A stretch of 64,000 nt of DNA from CBDBLK01 sp965215445 (GTDB taxonomy: Bacteria; Bdellovibrionota; Bacteriovoracia; Bacteriovoracales; Bacteriovoracaceae). The DNA is taken from the NCBI GenBank assembly GCA_965215445.1, contig CBDCDT010000002.1, forward strand, positions 1,612,001-1,676,000, written 5' to 3'. Positions 55,958 to 64,000 of this stretch are shown piece after piece. The notes beneath the pieces were generated by a model that did not search any database, was not told the origin of the DNA, and saw only the letters and a list, made by a program, of their open reading frames with translations. The stretch's first letter is position 1. The number at the start of each line of letters is the position of its first letter. The position numbers and the translations under genes are program-made.

Positions 55958-58366
55958 TTAAATTTGGGCCTGTTCCAAAACTTTGTATTCAAATTTGAGA
56001 TGTGAATGACCTACTTTGTCTTCAAGTTCGACCATCACATGGCCTCCCTTTTCCAATTTTCCAAACAAAATTTCGTTGGAAAGGGGTCTTTTGATACAAT
56101 CGTCGATCAGTCTCGAAAGCGGCCGTGCCCCCATTTTGGGATCGTGGCCGGTTTTTGCCAGCCAAACTTTAGCACTTTTGGAAATTTCCAAGGTAATATT
56201 TTTCTTGAGCAATTTTGCCTCTAACTGACTGAGAAACTTCTCTACAATTTTGACGATCAGGTGGTTTTCGAGTTTGTTGAAGTGAATAGTGGCATCCAGG
56301 CGGTTTCTAAATTCGGGGGTAAAAAAGTTCTTAATGGCATTATCTCTGTGAATCAGGTTGGGGCCGGAGATATTTTTGCCTAGTCCAATACTCCCTTCGT
56401 CCATTTTTTGGGCACCGGCGTTGGTGGTCATAATCAGAACCACGTTTCTAAAGTCGGTGGATCGTCCCTGGCCGTCGGTCAAGCTCCCGTAATCCATAAC
56501 TTGCAGAAGAATATTGTAGACGTCGGGATGGGCCTTTTCGATTTCATCCAGCAACAAGATGCAATGGGGATGCCTTTTGATGGCATCGGTGAGCCCGCCG
56601 CCCTGATCGTGGCCGACGTAGCCCGGCGGAGCGCCGATCAATTTGGAAACGGAATGTTTTTCCATAAATTCGGACATATCGATGCGTTCGAGGTGGGAAT
56701 TGAGTTGAATCGCCAATTGGCGCGCCAATTCAGTTTTGCCCACGCCCGTAGGCCCGGCAAAGAGGAAGCTGGCAATGGGTTTATTCTCCTGTCCCAGTCC
56801 CGACCGGCCCAGAAAAATAGCATCGGAAACCTTTTCCACCGCCTTGTCCTGGCCATAGATCAGCATTTTGAGATTGGGTTTTAAATGGCGCAATTGTTCT
56901 TTTTCGGGGCCGCCGATATTTAATTTGGGGATTTTCGCCAGTTTGGCGACAATGTGTTCAATATCCCTTTTGGTGATTTTGGATTTTCTCTTGCTTGGTG
57001 TGTGTAACCAGGTGGCCGCCCCGGCCTCGTCGATGACGTCGATGGCCTTGTCGGGATTGCAGCGGTCGGTGATGTAGCGCTGGGAAAGATCAACCGCTGT
57101 TTTTAAAACAGCGTTGGAGTATTTGACTTTGTGATGACATTCAAAGCGCTCGCGCAGGCCCTGTAAAATTTTATAGGTTTCCTGATGGGATGGTTCTTCG
57201 ATATCGACTTTTTGAAAGCGCCGGTTGAAGGCCGAGTCTTTTTCTATCAATTTGCGAAATTCTTCGTGGGTGGTGCTGCCTAAAACTCTCATTTTTCCCG
57301 AGGCAAGGGCCGGCTTTAAAAGGTTGGAAGCATCGAGACTGCCCCCGTTGGTAGCACCTGCACCGATCAAGGTGTGAATTTCGTCGATAAACAAAATGGG
57401 ACGGGACGGCCTTTCTCCGTAGTCTTCCAAATCTTTGAGAACACCTTTAAGTCTGGCCTCAAAATCTCCCCGGAATTTGGCCCCGGCGAGCAGGCCCGCC
57501 ATGTCCAGGGAAAAAATGGCCGTTTTGTTTAAAACTTCGGGGACGAGTTGTTGTTCCACCGACCAAGCCAGGCCTTCGGCAATGGCGGTTTTGCCAACGC
57601 CCGCATCTCCCACCAGCAAGGGATTGTTTTTGCGCCTTCGACACAAAATTTGGGCCACTCGGTAAATTTCTTCCTTGCGGCCGACGATGGGATCAATTTT
57701 GCCCTGGCGAGCTTGCTCATTGAGGAAAACGGCATATCTTTCCAAAAATTTGAATTTCTTTTTGTATTCCTTCTTGGGGCCGGGTTTGCCGTAGGGTCTG
57801 CCGGTTTGGTGCTGATAACTTTCTTCACTCTCATCTTCTGTCACAAGGGAGTCTTCGCTTTCTTGATTTAAATAGCGGCCGATGTGGCGGATGACGTGAA
57901 ATTTGTCGATTCCCTGTTTTTGCAGGACGTACAGGGCGAAGGAATCTTCTTCCTGAAAGATGGCCACCAGGAGGTTGATCCCTCGAATTTGCTTTTTGCC
58001 TGCTGACTGGACGTGAATGGCGGCCCTTTGAATCGCCCGTTGCAGGGCCAGGCTGATTTCCGGTTGATAGTGGATTCCCGAATCCCTGGCCAATCTTCTC
58101 AGGTCTTCTCCGACAAATTGTTTTTCCGACAATTCTTCGATTTCTTGAAAGGAAAGCACTGAAAAATTGCCCTCTTCTTCAAAAAAGGCCTCCAAGTCTG
58201 CTTTAATCATATCAATGTTGCCACCACATTCCAGCAGAGTGTCGACTACCTGTTCATCGTCGAGCATAGAGTAAAGAATTCCCTCCAGCGTGAGGTATTC
58301 GTGCCTCATTTTATTGGCCTGCCTGATCGCCGCATTGATAATAAATTCTAAATCGTTGGACATCAT
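55958..58366 (-). CDS. clpA: ATP-dependent Clp protease ATP-binding subunit ClpA
   Basis: Hexameric unfoldase feeding ClpP. The 802-residue protein has the N-domain repeat (LEFIINAAIRQANKMRHEYLTLEGILYSML), first AAA domain with Walker A GDAGVGKTAIAEGLAW and the arginine-finger helix, second AAA domain with GPTGVGKTELARQLAIQL, DEIEKAHPDVYNILLQVMDYG, and the C-terminal GHDPKMGARPLSRLIDDCIKRPLSNEIL. The start is ATG 58366 or 58363. Its adaptor clpS lies 16 bases upstream. Confidence 0.96.
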   Translation of the reverse strand: MMSNDLEFIINAAIRQANKMRHEYLTLEGILYSMLDDEQVVDTLLECGGNIDMIKADLEAFFEEEGNFSVLSFQEIEELSEKQFVGEDLRRLARDSGIHYQPEISLALQRAIQRAAIHVQSAGKKQIRGINLLVAIFQEEDSFALYVLQKQGIDKFHVIRHIGRYLNQESEDSLVTEDESEESYQHQTGRPYGKPGPKKEYKKKFKFLERYAVFLNEQARQGKIDPIVGRKEEIYRVAQILCRRRKNNPLLVGDAGVGKTAIAEGLAWSVEQQLVPEVLNKTAIFSLDMAGLLAGAKFRGDFEARLKGVLKDLEDYGERPSRPILFIDEIHTLIGAGATNGGSLDASNLLKPALASGKMRVLGSTTHEEFRKLIEKDSAFNRRFQKVDIEEPSHQETYKILQGLRERFECHHKVKYSNAVLKTAVDLSQRYITDRCNPDKAIDVIDEAGAATWLHTPSKRKSKITKRDIEHIVAKLAKIPKLNIGGPEKEQLRHLKPNLKMLIYGQDKAVEKVSDAIFLGRSGLGQENKPIASFLFAGPTGVGKTELARQLAIQLNSHLERIDMSEFMEKHSVSKLIGAPPGYVGHDQGGGLTDAIKRHPHCILLLDEIEKAHPDVYNILLQVMDYGSLTDGQGRSTDFRNVVLIMTTNAGAQKMDEGSIGLGKNISGPNLIHRDNAIKNFFTPEFRNRLDATIHFNKLENHLIVKIVEKFLSQLEAKLLKKNITLEISKSAKVWLAKTGHDPKMGARPLSRLIDDCIKRPLSNEILFGKLEKGGHVMVELEDKVGHSHLKFEYKVLEQAQI

Positions 58367-58381
58367 AATTTTTCTAGCAGT

Positions 58382-58690
58382 TTATAGCTCCGGTTCGCAA
58401 GTGCATAGTAAAGGATGGCCGTGCCGTTTGGCCTCTTTGGCGACTTTGAAGATTTTACTTTCGGCAATGTCCCGAGTATACACCCCGCAAAGGCCAACCC
58501 CCATATTGTGAACCTGGAGCATGATTGATTGCGCCTCGGCGACGGATTTTTGAAAAAAAGTCTGTAAAACAAAAACCACAAACTCCTGAGTCGTGTAGTC
58601 GTCATTGTGCATTAAAACCTGATAGCGCGGGGGGCGCTGGATTTTATTGCGGGAAACGGTTGTAATACCCTGTTCTTCTTCGTGATCCAT
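58382..58690 (-). CDS. clpS: ClpS adaptor
   Basis: Delivers N-degron substrates to ClpA. The 102-residue protein has the family core: PPRYQVLMHNDDYTTQEFVVFVLQTFF (with the H-N-D-D-Y-T-T substrate pocket) and AESKIFKVAKEAKRHGHPLLCTCE. ATG 58690 is the first start with a sensible N-terminus; a frame extending to 58885 overlaps the divergent promoter and is not used. Directly upstream of clpA. Confidence 0.95.
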   Translation of the reverse strand: MDHEEEQGITTVSRNKIQRPPRYQVLMHNDDYTTQEFVVFVLQTFFQKSVAEAQSIMLQVHNMGVGLCGVYTRDIAESKIFKVAKEAKRHGHPLLCTCEPEL

Positions 58691-58744
58691 CAAGAAAGTA
58701 TTGTGCCAAGAAATCTCTCGAGAAGTAAACCCTTTAGGTATCTT

Positions 58745-58774
58745 TTGCATTTTTGCACAAAAAGCTGTTATCTT
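58745..58774 (+). promoter_or_regulatory. Candidate sigma-70 promoter for the TerB-like gene
   Basis: TTGCAT (58745-58750), 18 bases, then TATCTT (58769-58774) preceded by TGT (extended -10 style). About 20 bases before the start, with AAAGGAG between. Divergent from clpS. Confidence 0.4.
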
Positions 58775-58795
58775 GTCATAAAAGGAGTCTTTTCC

Positions 58796-59332
58796 ATGGG
58801 GTTTTTCGATCGCCTTTTTGCGGCAGTTCCGGGAAGTGCGGAAGGCACCGCCCGCCACAAAGAATTTGCTAGTCGCCTGCACCAAAGAGTTGGGAGTCTT
58901 TTACCCAATCAAAGCGAAGAAAATCAACTAAAACTTGCCTGTTTGGCGGGACTTTTTGCCAGAGTGGCCTATGCGGATATGGAAATTACCTCGGGTGAGC
59001 AGGAGCGGATGGAGTCCATCTTGCGTGAATGGAGCGATTTGTCGGAAACGGAAGTGCAGGCGGTCGCCGAATTGGCCTGCAAGGAAGTTGTCGAACTGTG
59101 CGGGCTGGAAAATACCCGCTACTGCCATCCGCTGGCCGATTTAATGAGCACTTCCCAGCGCGTAAGCGTGCTCACCGCCCTCTTTGCCGTGGCCGCCGCC
59201 GACGGCAGTGTCGAACACCTGGAATCCGAAGAAATCAGGAATGTGGCCAAGGGCCTTTTGCTGGAACACAAACACTATGTTTCCTGTCGGGCCACGGTCA
59301 TAGACAAACTCAAATTATTGAAGAACAGCTAG
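58796..59332 (+). CDS. TerB-like domain protein
   Basis: A 178-residue protein with an N-terminal amphipathic segment (MGFFDRLFAAVPG) and then two helical halves typical of TerB-like: LACLAGLFARVAYADMEITSGEQERMESILREWSDLSE and LTALFAVAAADGSVEHLESEEIRNVAKGLLL, each with an acidic A-x-A-D-G/M metal-binding motif. TerB relatives bind divalent cations and help stress or phage responses, but single-domain proteins like this have no agreed role. AAAGGAG nine bases before ATG 58796. Converges on rpoN with a four-base overlap. Confidence 0.85.
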   Translation: MGFFDRLFAAVPGSAEGTARHKEFASRLHQRVGSLLPNQSEENQLKLACLAGLFARVAYADMEITSGEQERMESILREWSDLSETEVQAVAELACKEVVELCGLENTRYCHPLADLMSTSQRVSVLTALFAVAAADGSVEHLESEEIRNVAKGLLLEHKHYVSCRATVIDKLKLLKNS

Positions 59333-60777
59333 GCCTTTTTGCGCTTGGGAGAGGGGAGAATACCCAATTCCTCGCGGTACTTGGCGAGTGTCCGGCGCGC
59401 GAGTTTAAGTTCTTCGCGTGCGAGCAATTCGACGAGTTTTTTGTCGGAGAGCGGTTTTTTGGGGTTTTCGTTTTTGATAAGTTTTTTGATTTTTAATTTG
59501 ATGACTTCACTGGAGACTGATGCTTCCTTGTTTCTTCTGCCAGGCCCGGTGCCGAAAAAATATTTGAGTTCAAAGATGCCGATCGGTGTGTGCATATATT
59601 TGCCCGAGGTCACTCTGGAGACGGTGGATTCGTGAACTCCAATTTGGACGGCAATATCTCTGAGGATCATCGGTCGCAAGTGCGCTTTGCCACGTTTGAA
59701 AAAGGCCTGTTGTTCGCGCACGATGGCCTTTGCCACCCGGTAGATCGACTTTTGCCGGTGCTGAATGGATTTCATCAGCCATAGCGCTGAATCTAATTTT
59801 TCCCTGACGTATTTTGATTCCGGGAGGTCTTGTTTTTGTTGCAGAATATCTCGGTACAGGCGCGAAATTCTCAGGCGGGGGATGCCCTCGTCGTTGACTT
59901 TGACGACAAACTCGTCCCCTACCTGAACGACGTAAATGTCGGGAATGATATAATGGGTTTCATCAGTGCCCACCAGACGCCCGGGTTTGGGATGAAAGTT
60001 TTTGAGCAGTTTGGCCAACGCCGCCACTTGTTCGAGATTTACTCCCAGTGCCTTGGCCACTTTGGGGTAGTTGTGTTCTTGCAGTTCGTTCAAATGCCCG
60101 GTGATGATTTTTTCCAGCAAGGGAGAGCGTTCTTCGGCAAGTTGTGCCTGGGTCAGCAGACAATCGGTCAGGGATTCGGAGGCACAGCCCACCGGATCGA
60201 GGTGCTTGATGCGCTTCCACACCTCAATGGCGCGTTCGGGTTCCAGTTTGGTTTTGTTTAAAAACTCCGCCCAGGGGGAAGAGAGCAGGCCGTCGTCACT
60301 CACGTCGTGGATGATTTCAAGGGCAAATTGGTACTCTTCGGGGGCCATGTTTTCCATTCTCAATTGCCATTCCAAATGCTCGCAAAGCGTGTGCCCGCGG
60401 GAGATGATATTTTCATAGTTTGGCCGATCTTCCGCTTTTTCTCCTCTTGGGAGGGGCGTTTGGGCATTGCTGTTGTAGACTTCGACGTAGTTTTGCCAGT
60501 CGAAATCGTCTTTGGGAAAAACCCCTTCGGCCTCAAAATGTTCGGGCCTGGCCTCGCCGTTTTCCCGTTCCAGGCGCTCTTCAAGCAAACGCTCGGCCTC
60601 GCTTTCGGAAGCACTGGTTCCGGCCTCTTCGAGCATGGGATTTTCCACCATTTCGTGAGTGATGGTTTGGGCCATTTCCAAATGGGAGAGGGCGAGCAAT
60701 TTAATGGACTGCTGGAGTTGGGGACTCATCACCAAGCTTTGGCCTTGTTTGAGGCCTTGAATCATTTTGGCGCTCAT
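59329..60777 (-). CDS. rpoN: RNA polymerase sigma-54 factor
   Basis: Directs polymerase to -24/-12 promoters that need an AAA activator. The 482-residue protein has region I (SLVMSPQLQQSIKLLALSHLEMAQTITHEMVENPML), the core-binding domain, the HTH (LRDIAVQIGVHESTVSRVTSGKYMHTPIGIFELKYFF) and a C-terminal RpoN box, here ARRTLAKYRE with Leu for the usual Val. It lies behind lptC-lptB, the common Gram-negative order, although hpf is not next. Confidence 0.96.
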   Translation of the reverse strand: MSAKMIQGLKQGQSLVMSPQLQQSIKLLALSHLEMAQTITHEMVENPMLEEAGTSASESEAERLLEERLERENGEARPEHFEAEGVFPKDDFDWQNYVEVYNSNAQTPLPRGEKAEDRPNYENIISRGHTLCEHLEWQLRMENMAPEEYQFALEIIHDVSDDGLLSSPWAEFLNKTKLEPERAIEVWKRIKHLDPVGCASESLTDCLLTQAQLAEERSPLLEKIITGHLNELQEHNYPKVAKALGVNLEQVAALAKLLKNFHPKPGRLVGTDETHYIIPDIYVVQVGDEFVVKVNDEGIPRLRISRLYRDILQQKQDLPESKYVREKLDSALWLMKSIQHRQKSIYRVAKAIVREQQAFFKRGKAHLRPMILRDIAVQIGVHESTVSRVTSGKYMHTPIGIFELKYFFGTGPGRRNKEASVSSEVIKLKIKKLIKNENPKKPLSDKKLVELLAREELKLARRTLAKYREELGILPSPKRKKA

Positions 60778-60789
60778 GACGCAATCCCC

Positions 60790-61527
60790 CTATATGCTAA
60801 ATTCTTCCCCGAAATACAGTTTTTTCGCTTTGGGATTTTTGACGATTTCCGGGGGTGTGCCGCTTACCAGTAATTTTCCGGAACTCATAATGTAGGCGCG
60901 ATCGACGGTTTCCAGGGTTTCGCGCACGCTGTGGTCGGTGATTAAAACTCCGATGTTGCGCTCCTTGAGGCCCTCGATAATATTTTGAATGTCGCTGACC
61001 GCCAGGGGATCGACTCCGGCAAAGGGTTCATCGAGCAGAATAAAGCGCGGTTCCAGTGCCAAAACCCTGGCAATCTCGACCCGGCGCCTCTCTCCGCCGG
61101 AGAGGATCGAACCCTTGGAGTTTCGGATATAGTCCAGACCAAAGTCGGAAATCAGGTCGTTGAGCAGGGTCTTTTTTTTGGTCTTGGGAAGGGGGCGGTT
61201 TTCCAGGGCGGCATAGATATTGGCCTCGACACTCAAATCGCGAAAAATACTGGCCTCCTGGGGAAGGTAGCCCACTCCCCGCAAAGCGCGCTGGGGCAGG
61301 GGTTCTGCGGTGATCGCCTCGCCGTCGAGCAAAATGCTTCCAGAGTCAGTTTTGGTCAGTCCCACCAACATATAAAAGGAGGTGGTTTTTCCCGCTCCAT
61401 TAGGCCCCAAAAGGCCCACCACTTCGCCTTGCTCAACGTGCAAATTGACGTCTTTGACCACCGCCACTCCGGCGTAGCTTTTACACAGGCCGCTCGCTTC
61501 CAAACGGGATTTTTTTTCTTGTGACAT
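60790..61527 (-). CDS. lptB: LPS export ABC transporter ATPase LptB
   Basis: Powers LPS extraction from the inner membrane with LptFG. The 245-residue protein has Walker A GPNGAGKTTSFYMLVGL (the T-T-S/T-F-Y-M typical of LptB), GYLPQEASIFRDLSVEANI, signature LSGGERRRVEIARVLA and Walker B FILLDEPFAGVDPLAV. The start is ATG 61527, one base after the lptC stop. It is followed 12 bases on by rpoN. Confidence 0.96.
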   Translation of the reverse strand: MSQEKKSRLEASGLCKSYAGVAVVKDVNLHVEQGEVVGLLGPNGAGKTTSFYMLVGLTKTDSGSILLDGEAITAEPLPQRALRGVGYLPQEASIFRDLSVEANIYAALENRPLPKTKKKTLLNDLISDFGLDYIRNSKGSILSGGERRRVEIARVLALEPRFILLDEPFAGVDPLAVSDIQNIIEGLKERNIGVLITDHSVRETLETVDRAYIMSSGKLLVSGTPPEIVKNPKAKKLYFGEEFSI

Positions 61528-61528
61528 A

Positions 61529-62566
61529 TTAAGGCCCCACTCCAAACCGGGTGTTGGCATCGTCAATTTCCACCACTTCGCTATTTTCCCGCAGAATAAT
61601 TTGTTTGCCCCGGATCACACTGTTTTCCTCGATAACCCCCTCGCTTTGAACCACTCGGGGATTGCCGGTCAAAACGATGGCCTGGCCATCGAAACCCCCT
61701 TCGAGTTGTTCGCAGAAGGCCTGGCGTGTAAAAGTCTTGCCTCGGGGCGTTTTTACCGTTTCCATAACTCTTACATCGTCATAAAGCACAAAGTACTTAA
61801 GTTTTTTTCCTTTTTCCGTGGAGTTGGGAGGGGTTTCCAGATAAATCTCTCCCCGCCGCCCGCGAGCGCGGACTCCCCGCTTTTGAATCCACAAATGGCC
61901 CTCTGCCGAGATTTTTTCCTCCAGCCGGTCAAAATCCAGCAGGCCCGCACCAAAATGAAGATTGGATTGGTAGGCCAATTTGCGCTCAATGACTCCCTCC
62001 ACTTTGCCTTCGTAGCGGGCGCGTTTTTTGTGCGGCCAAAAAGTGGCCTTTTCCCCCTTGAGAGAAATGCGGTCTTTGCCCTGCCAGTAGATATTGCGGC
62101 CATCGACTTCTCCCGAGGCCGAAATTTGATGCTCGCCCAGGTCGTACTTCAGGGATTGGGAGGAAATTTGAAAATCTTTTGAACTCAAGACCACCTCGCC
62201 CTCCAAGTCCAAATGTTTTTGCGCCTGTTTGAGCACTCCCGATTCGGCCTGGTAATCCACTGTTTGGCCGTTGTCGGCAAAAAAATTGCCTCGCGGGCGC
62301 TCAAAACTCACTTCTTGGTTGTCCTGAAAGGTTTCTAAAGCGTCCGCTAAAAGGTGAAATTTGGGGCGCTCTCCCTCTAAAAGGTAGTATTCGGCCCGGC
62401 TAAAGGTGGAGACTTGAAGTTTTTCAAGCACCTTTCTATCGGTTGAAAAAGACCTGGAAGGCACGGGCGGTGCACCACTTTCCCCCGTCCGCAAGGCCCA
62501 TAAGCATACAGCGCAGTTAAAGGCGATAAAGACACCAATCGTCACAGTGTGGCGGTATTCAAACAC
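61529..62566 (-). CDS. lptC: LPS export protein LptC, with fused LptA/OstA-like region
   Basis: Bridges LptFG and LptA in the periplasm. The 345-residue protein is a membrane-anchored (N-terminal helix VTIGVFIAFNCAVCLWALRTG) chain of OstA-like beta strands. LptC is normally ~190 residues; the extra 150 residues continue the same fold, with F.A..G..V......L..... units and a C-terminal strand (VIRGKQIILRENSEVVEID) like LptA. So it is probably a LptC-LptA fusion, and no separate lptA is seen between it and lptB. Confidence 0.85.
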   Translation of the reverse strand: MFEYRHTVTIGVFIAFNCAVCLWALRTGESGAPPVPSRSFSTDRKVLEKLQVSTFSRAEYYLLEGERPKFHLLADALETFQDNQEVSFERPRGNFFADNGQTVDYQAESGVLKQAQKHLDLEGEVVLSSKDFQISSQSLKYDLGEHQISASGEVDGRNIYWQGKDRISLKGEKATFWPHKKRARYEGKVEGVIERKLAYQSNLHFGAGLLDFDRLEEKISAEGHLWIQKRGVRARGRRGEIYLETPPNSTEKGKKLKYFVLYDDVRVMETVKTPRGKTFTRQAFCEQLEGGFDGQAIVLTGNPRVVQSEGVIEENSVIRGKQIILRENSEVVEIDDANTRFGVGP

Positions 62567-62661
62567 AACTCTCCCAAAGTGAAACTTGCCTTTGGCCTCT
62601 TTTTTTTGCCATAATTTCGGTCTTTGATCTGCAAACTTTTGCCAACTCCTACTGGATAGTT

Positions 62662-64000
62662 ATGGCCAGTACCCTAGATCGCCTCGTCGCCGCCAAGGCC
62701 AAATTAACGCCCATGATGGAACAATACTATTCCATCAAAAAAAACTACCCCGAGCACCTTTTACTTTTTCGCATGGGGGATTTTTACGAGGCCTTTTTTG
62801 AAGACGCTACGCAAGTCAGCCAAACCCTTAGTATCGCTTTAACTCATCGGGGTAAGATTGGCCAATCTCCCATCCCCATGGCGGGGATTCCTCACCATGC
62901 GGCGGGCACTTATGTCGACCGGCTCACCGGAGACGGCAAGCATGTGGCCATCTGCGAGCAAGTCGAAGAGGCCAGCGAGGCCAAGGGCATTGTCAAACGT
63001 GCCGTGACTCAAGTTGTTGGCCCCGGTATTCCCTACGACTTCGACAAAGTTGAAGGAAGTGAGCAGCGCTATCTGGCGGCGGGATGGCACGACGGGGAAG
63101 ACTTCTCTTTGGTGAGTCTGGACTTTACCACCGGGGAGTTTATCGGCCAGAAATTTTCCAATCTCAAAAATTTATTGGATCAGTTGGGACACTTGCCCCC
63201 CAAAGAGCTGATTACTTTTATGGGCCAGTGGGAGCAATGGTCAGAAATTGATGCTGTTTGCGAGTCGCGCAATATTCTCAAAACTCATTTGAGTGCCGAG
63301 TATTTTGAAAGCAAACACACCCGGCCCTATTTGGACAAATTGTTTCCCGCTCACAAATGGGACCGCACTTTGGATGCCTCGGCCAGTATGCTTTTTCCCA
63401 TGGGGGCCTTGGCCTACTACGTTTTTTCCACCCAACAACTTTCCGAGTGCGTACACATCCGCCCTTTCAGACTTTTGGGAAGTCGGGCGCATTTGAAAGT
63501 GACCTTGCCGACTTTGGTGGGGCTGGAAATTTTACCGCAAGACCGTGCCAGCTACAAACGCTCTCTGCTGGGTTTTCTCGATTGCACTCAAACCGCCATG
63601 GGCAGTCGCCGCTTGCGGGATTTGGTGACCAAACCTTTAAAGAGTCGTGAAAACATCATCAAACGGCAAAACCTTATCCACTTTTTTTTGCAAAACGATC
63701 AGCTTTTAACCAGTATGCGCACGGAGCTCAAACAAGTTTGCGATATTGAAAGGGTCTTGGCCAAGGTTTCTACCCGCAAAGCGCACGCGGGCGACCTTTT
63801 AAACCTGGCCCGCACTACCTTGCTTTATTCCCAATTTGAAGGCGAATTGCAGAGCATTTCTCAAGACACTTGTTTTGTACCCTTGGATATTGAAATTTTA
63901 AAAAAACTCGAGGCCCTGGCCTGCAAGCTAAAAGCGGCAGTCAACGACGAGATGGGGGCCAGTTTGGACAAGGGCAACCTGATTAAACTGGCTTACCACA
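62662..64000 (+). CDS. mutS: DNA mismatch repair protein MutS, N-terminal part (cut by window edge)
   Basis: Recognises mismatches in DNA. Open from ATG 62662 to the right edge, 446 codons seen. Domain I has LTPMMEQYYSIKKNYPEHLLLFRMGDFYEAFFEDA with the mismatch-reading F-Y-E, then GIPHHAAGTYVDRL, AICEQVEEASEAKGIVKRAVTQVVGPG, and domain III begins at TAMGSRRLRDLVTKPLKS. Divergent from lptC, 95 bases between starts. The ATPase end lies outside the window. Confidence 0.96.
   Translation, partial: MASTLDRLVAAKAKLTPMMEQYYSIKKNYPEHLLLFRMGDFYEAFFEDATQVSQTLSIALTHRGKIGQSPIPMAGIPHHAAGTYVDRLTGDGKHVAICEQVEEASEAKGIVKRAVTQVVGPGIPYDFDKVEGSEQRYLAAGWHDGEDFSLVSLDFTTGEFIGQKFSNLKNLLDQLGHLPPKELITFMGQWEQWSEIDAVCESRNILKTHLSAEYFESKHTRPYLDKLFPAHKWDRTLDASASMLFPMGALAYYVFSTQQLSECVHIRPFRLLGSRAHLKVTLPTLVGLEILPQDRASYKRSLLGFLDCTQTAMGSRRLRDLVTKPLKSRENIIKRQNLIHFFLQNDQLLTSMRTELKQVCDIERVLAKVSTRKAHAGDLLNLARTTLLYSQFEGELQSISQDTCFVPLDIEILKKLEALACKLKAAVNDEMGASLDKGNLIKLAYH

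Overview
The window reads as a chromosomal segment of a Gram-negative bacterium with an LPS-type outer membrane. It carries lptB, lptC, lptE, many lipobox proteins, rpoN, clpS/clpA and prfA/prmC. GC is middling, and there are many lineage-specific exported proteins of unknown function, a prepilin joined to an S74 chaperone domain, a class I lysyl-tRNA synthetase and a SUV3-like helicase. Together these suggest a member of the former Deltaproteobacteria, most likely Bdellovibrionota (Bdellovibrio/Bacteriovorax relatives). That placement is an inference: there is no rRNA here.

Layout. 1-4 kb: the end of an RND transporter gene runs into overlapping aroC-aroB-aroA. 4-16.5 kb: yebC with a membrane protein, a stand-alone divergent rpsD, a lipoprotein followed by a subtilase/alpha-solenoid protein, a nadD-like gene, a 1498-residue lipoprotein with putative Ig-like domains, an HD-GYP protein and a repeat-rich single-span protein. 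16.5-29 kb: a minus-strand set (DtxR-like regulator, NTT-like transporter, SUV3-like helicase), two tandem members of a new exported family, a GT2 glycosyltransferase, a 998-residue lipoprotein and gltA.

29.0-34.1 kb is an AT-richer accessory island. It holds two cysteine-rich secreted-protein genes sharing a nearly identical 222-bp head. Each head contains a run of nine C that puts the signal peptide and body one base out of frame with the only start codon. Between them lie a coiled-coil gene flanked by 14-bp direct repeats, a roughly 100-bp repeat pair, and an Rpn-family nuclease gene split by an IS110/IS1111-type element.

34-44 kb: pyrE-holA-lptE, dciA, small membrane proteins and lipoproteins, class I lysS, a Tat-type lipoprotein, a prepilin-S74 protein, a cysteine-rich protein, two more members of the exported family and an ORF6N protein. 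44-48.5 kb: a complete livKHMGF branched-chain amino acid ABC operon. 48.5-53 kb: two large lipoproteins (one with a SUMF1/FGE-like C-terminus) and a small exported protein. 53-64 kb: prmC-prfA, an RKTAT-repeat histone-like protein, clpS-clpA, a TerB-like protein, rpoN-lptB-lptC and the 5' part of mutS.

The most unusual content is the 29-34 kb island. Ten of the twelve substitutions between the two heads are synonymous in the shifted frame, which argues that the frame is translated and that the C9 tracts are phase-variation or frameshifting switches. No tRNA, rRNA or CRISPR array was seen.
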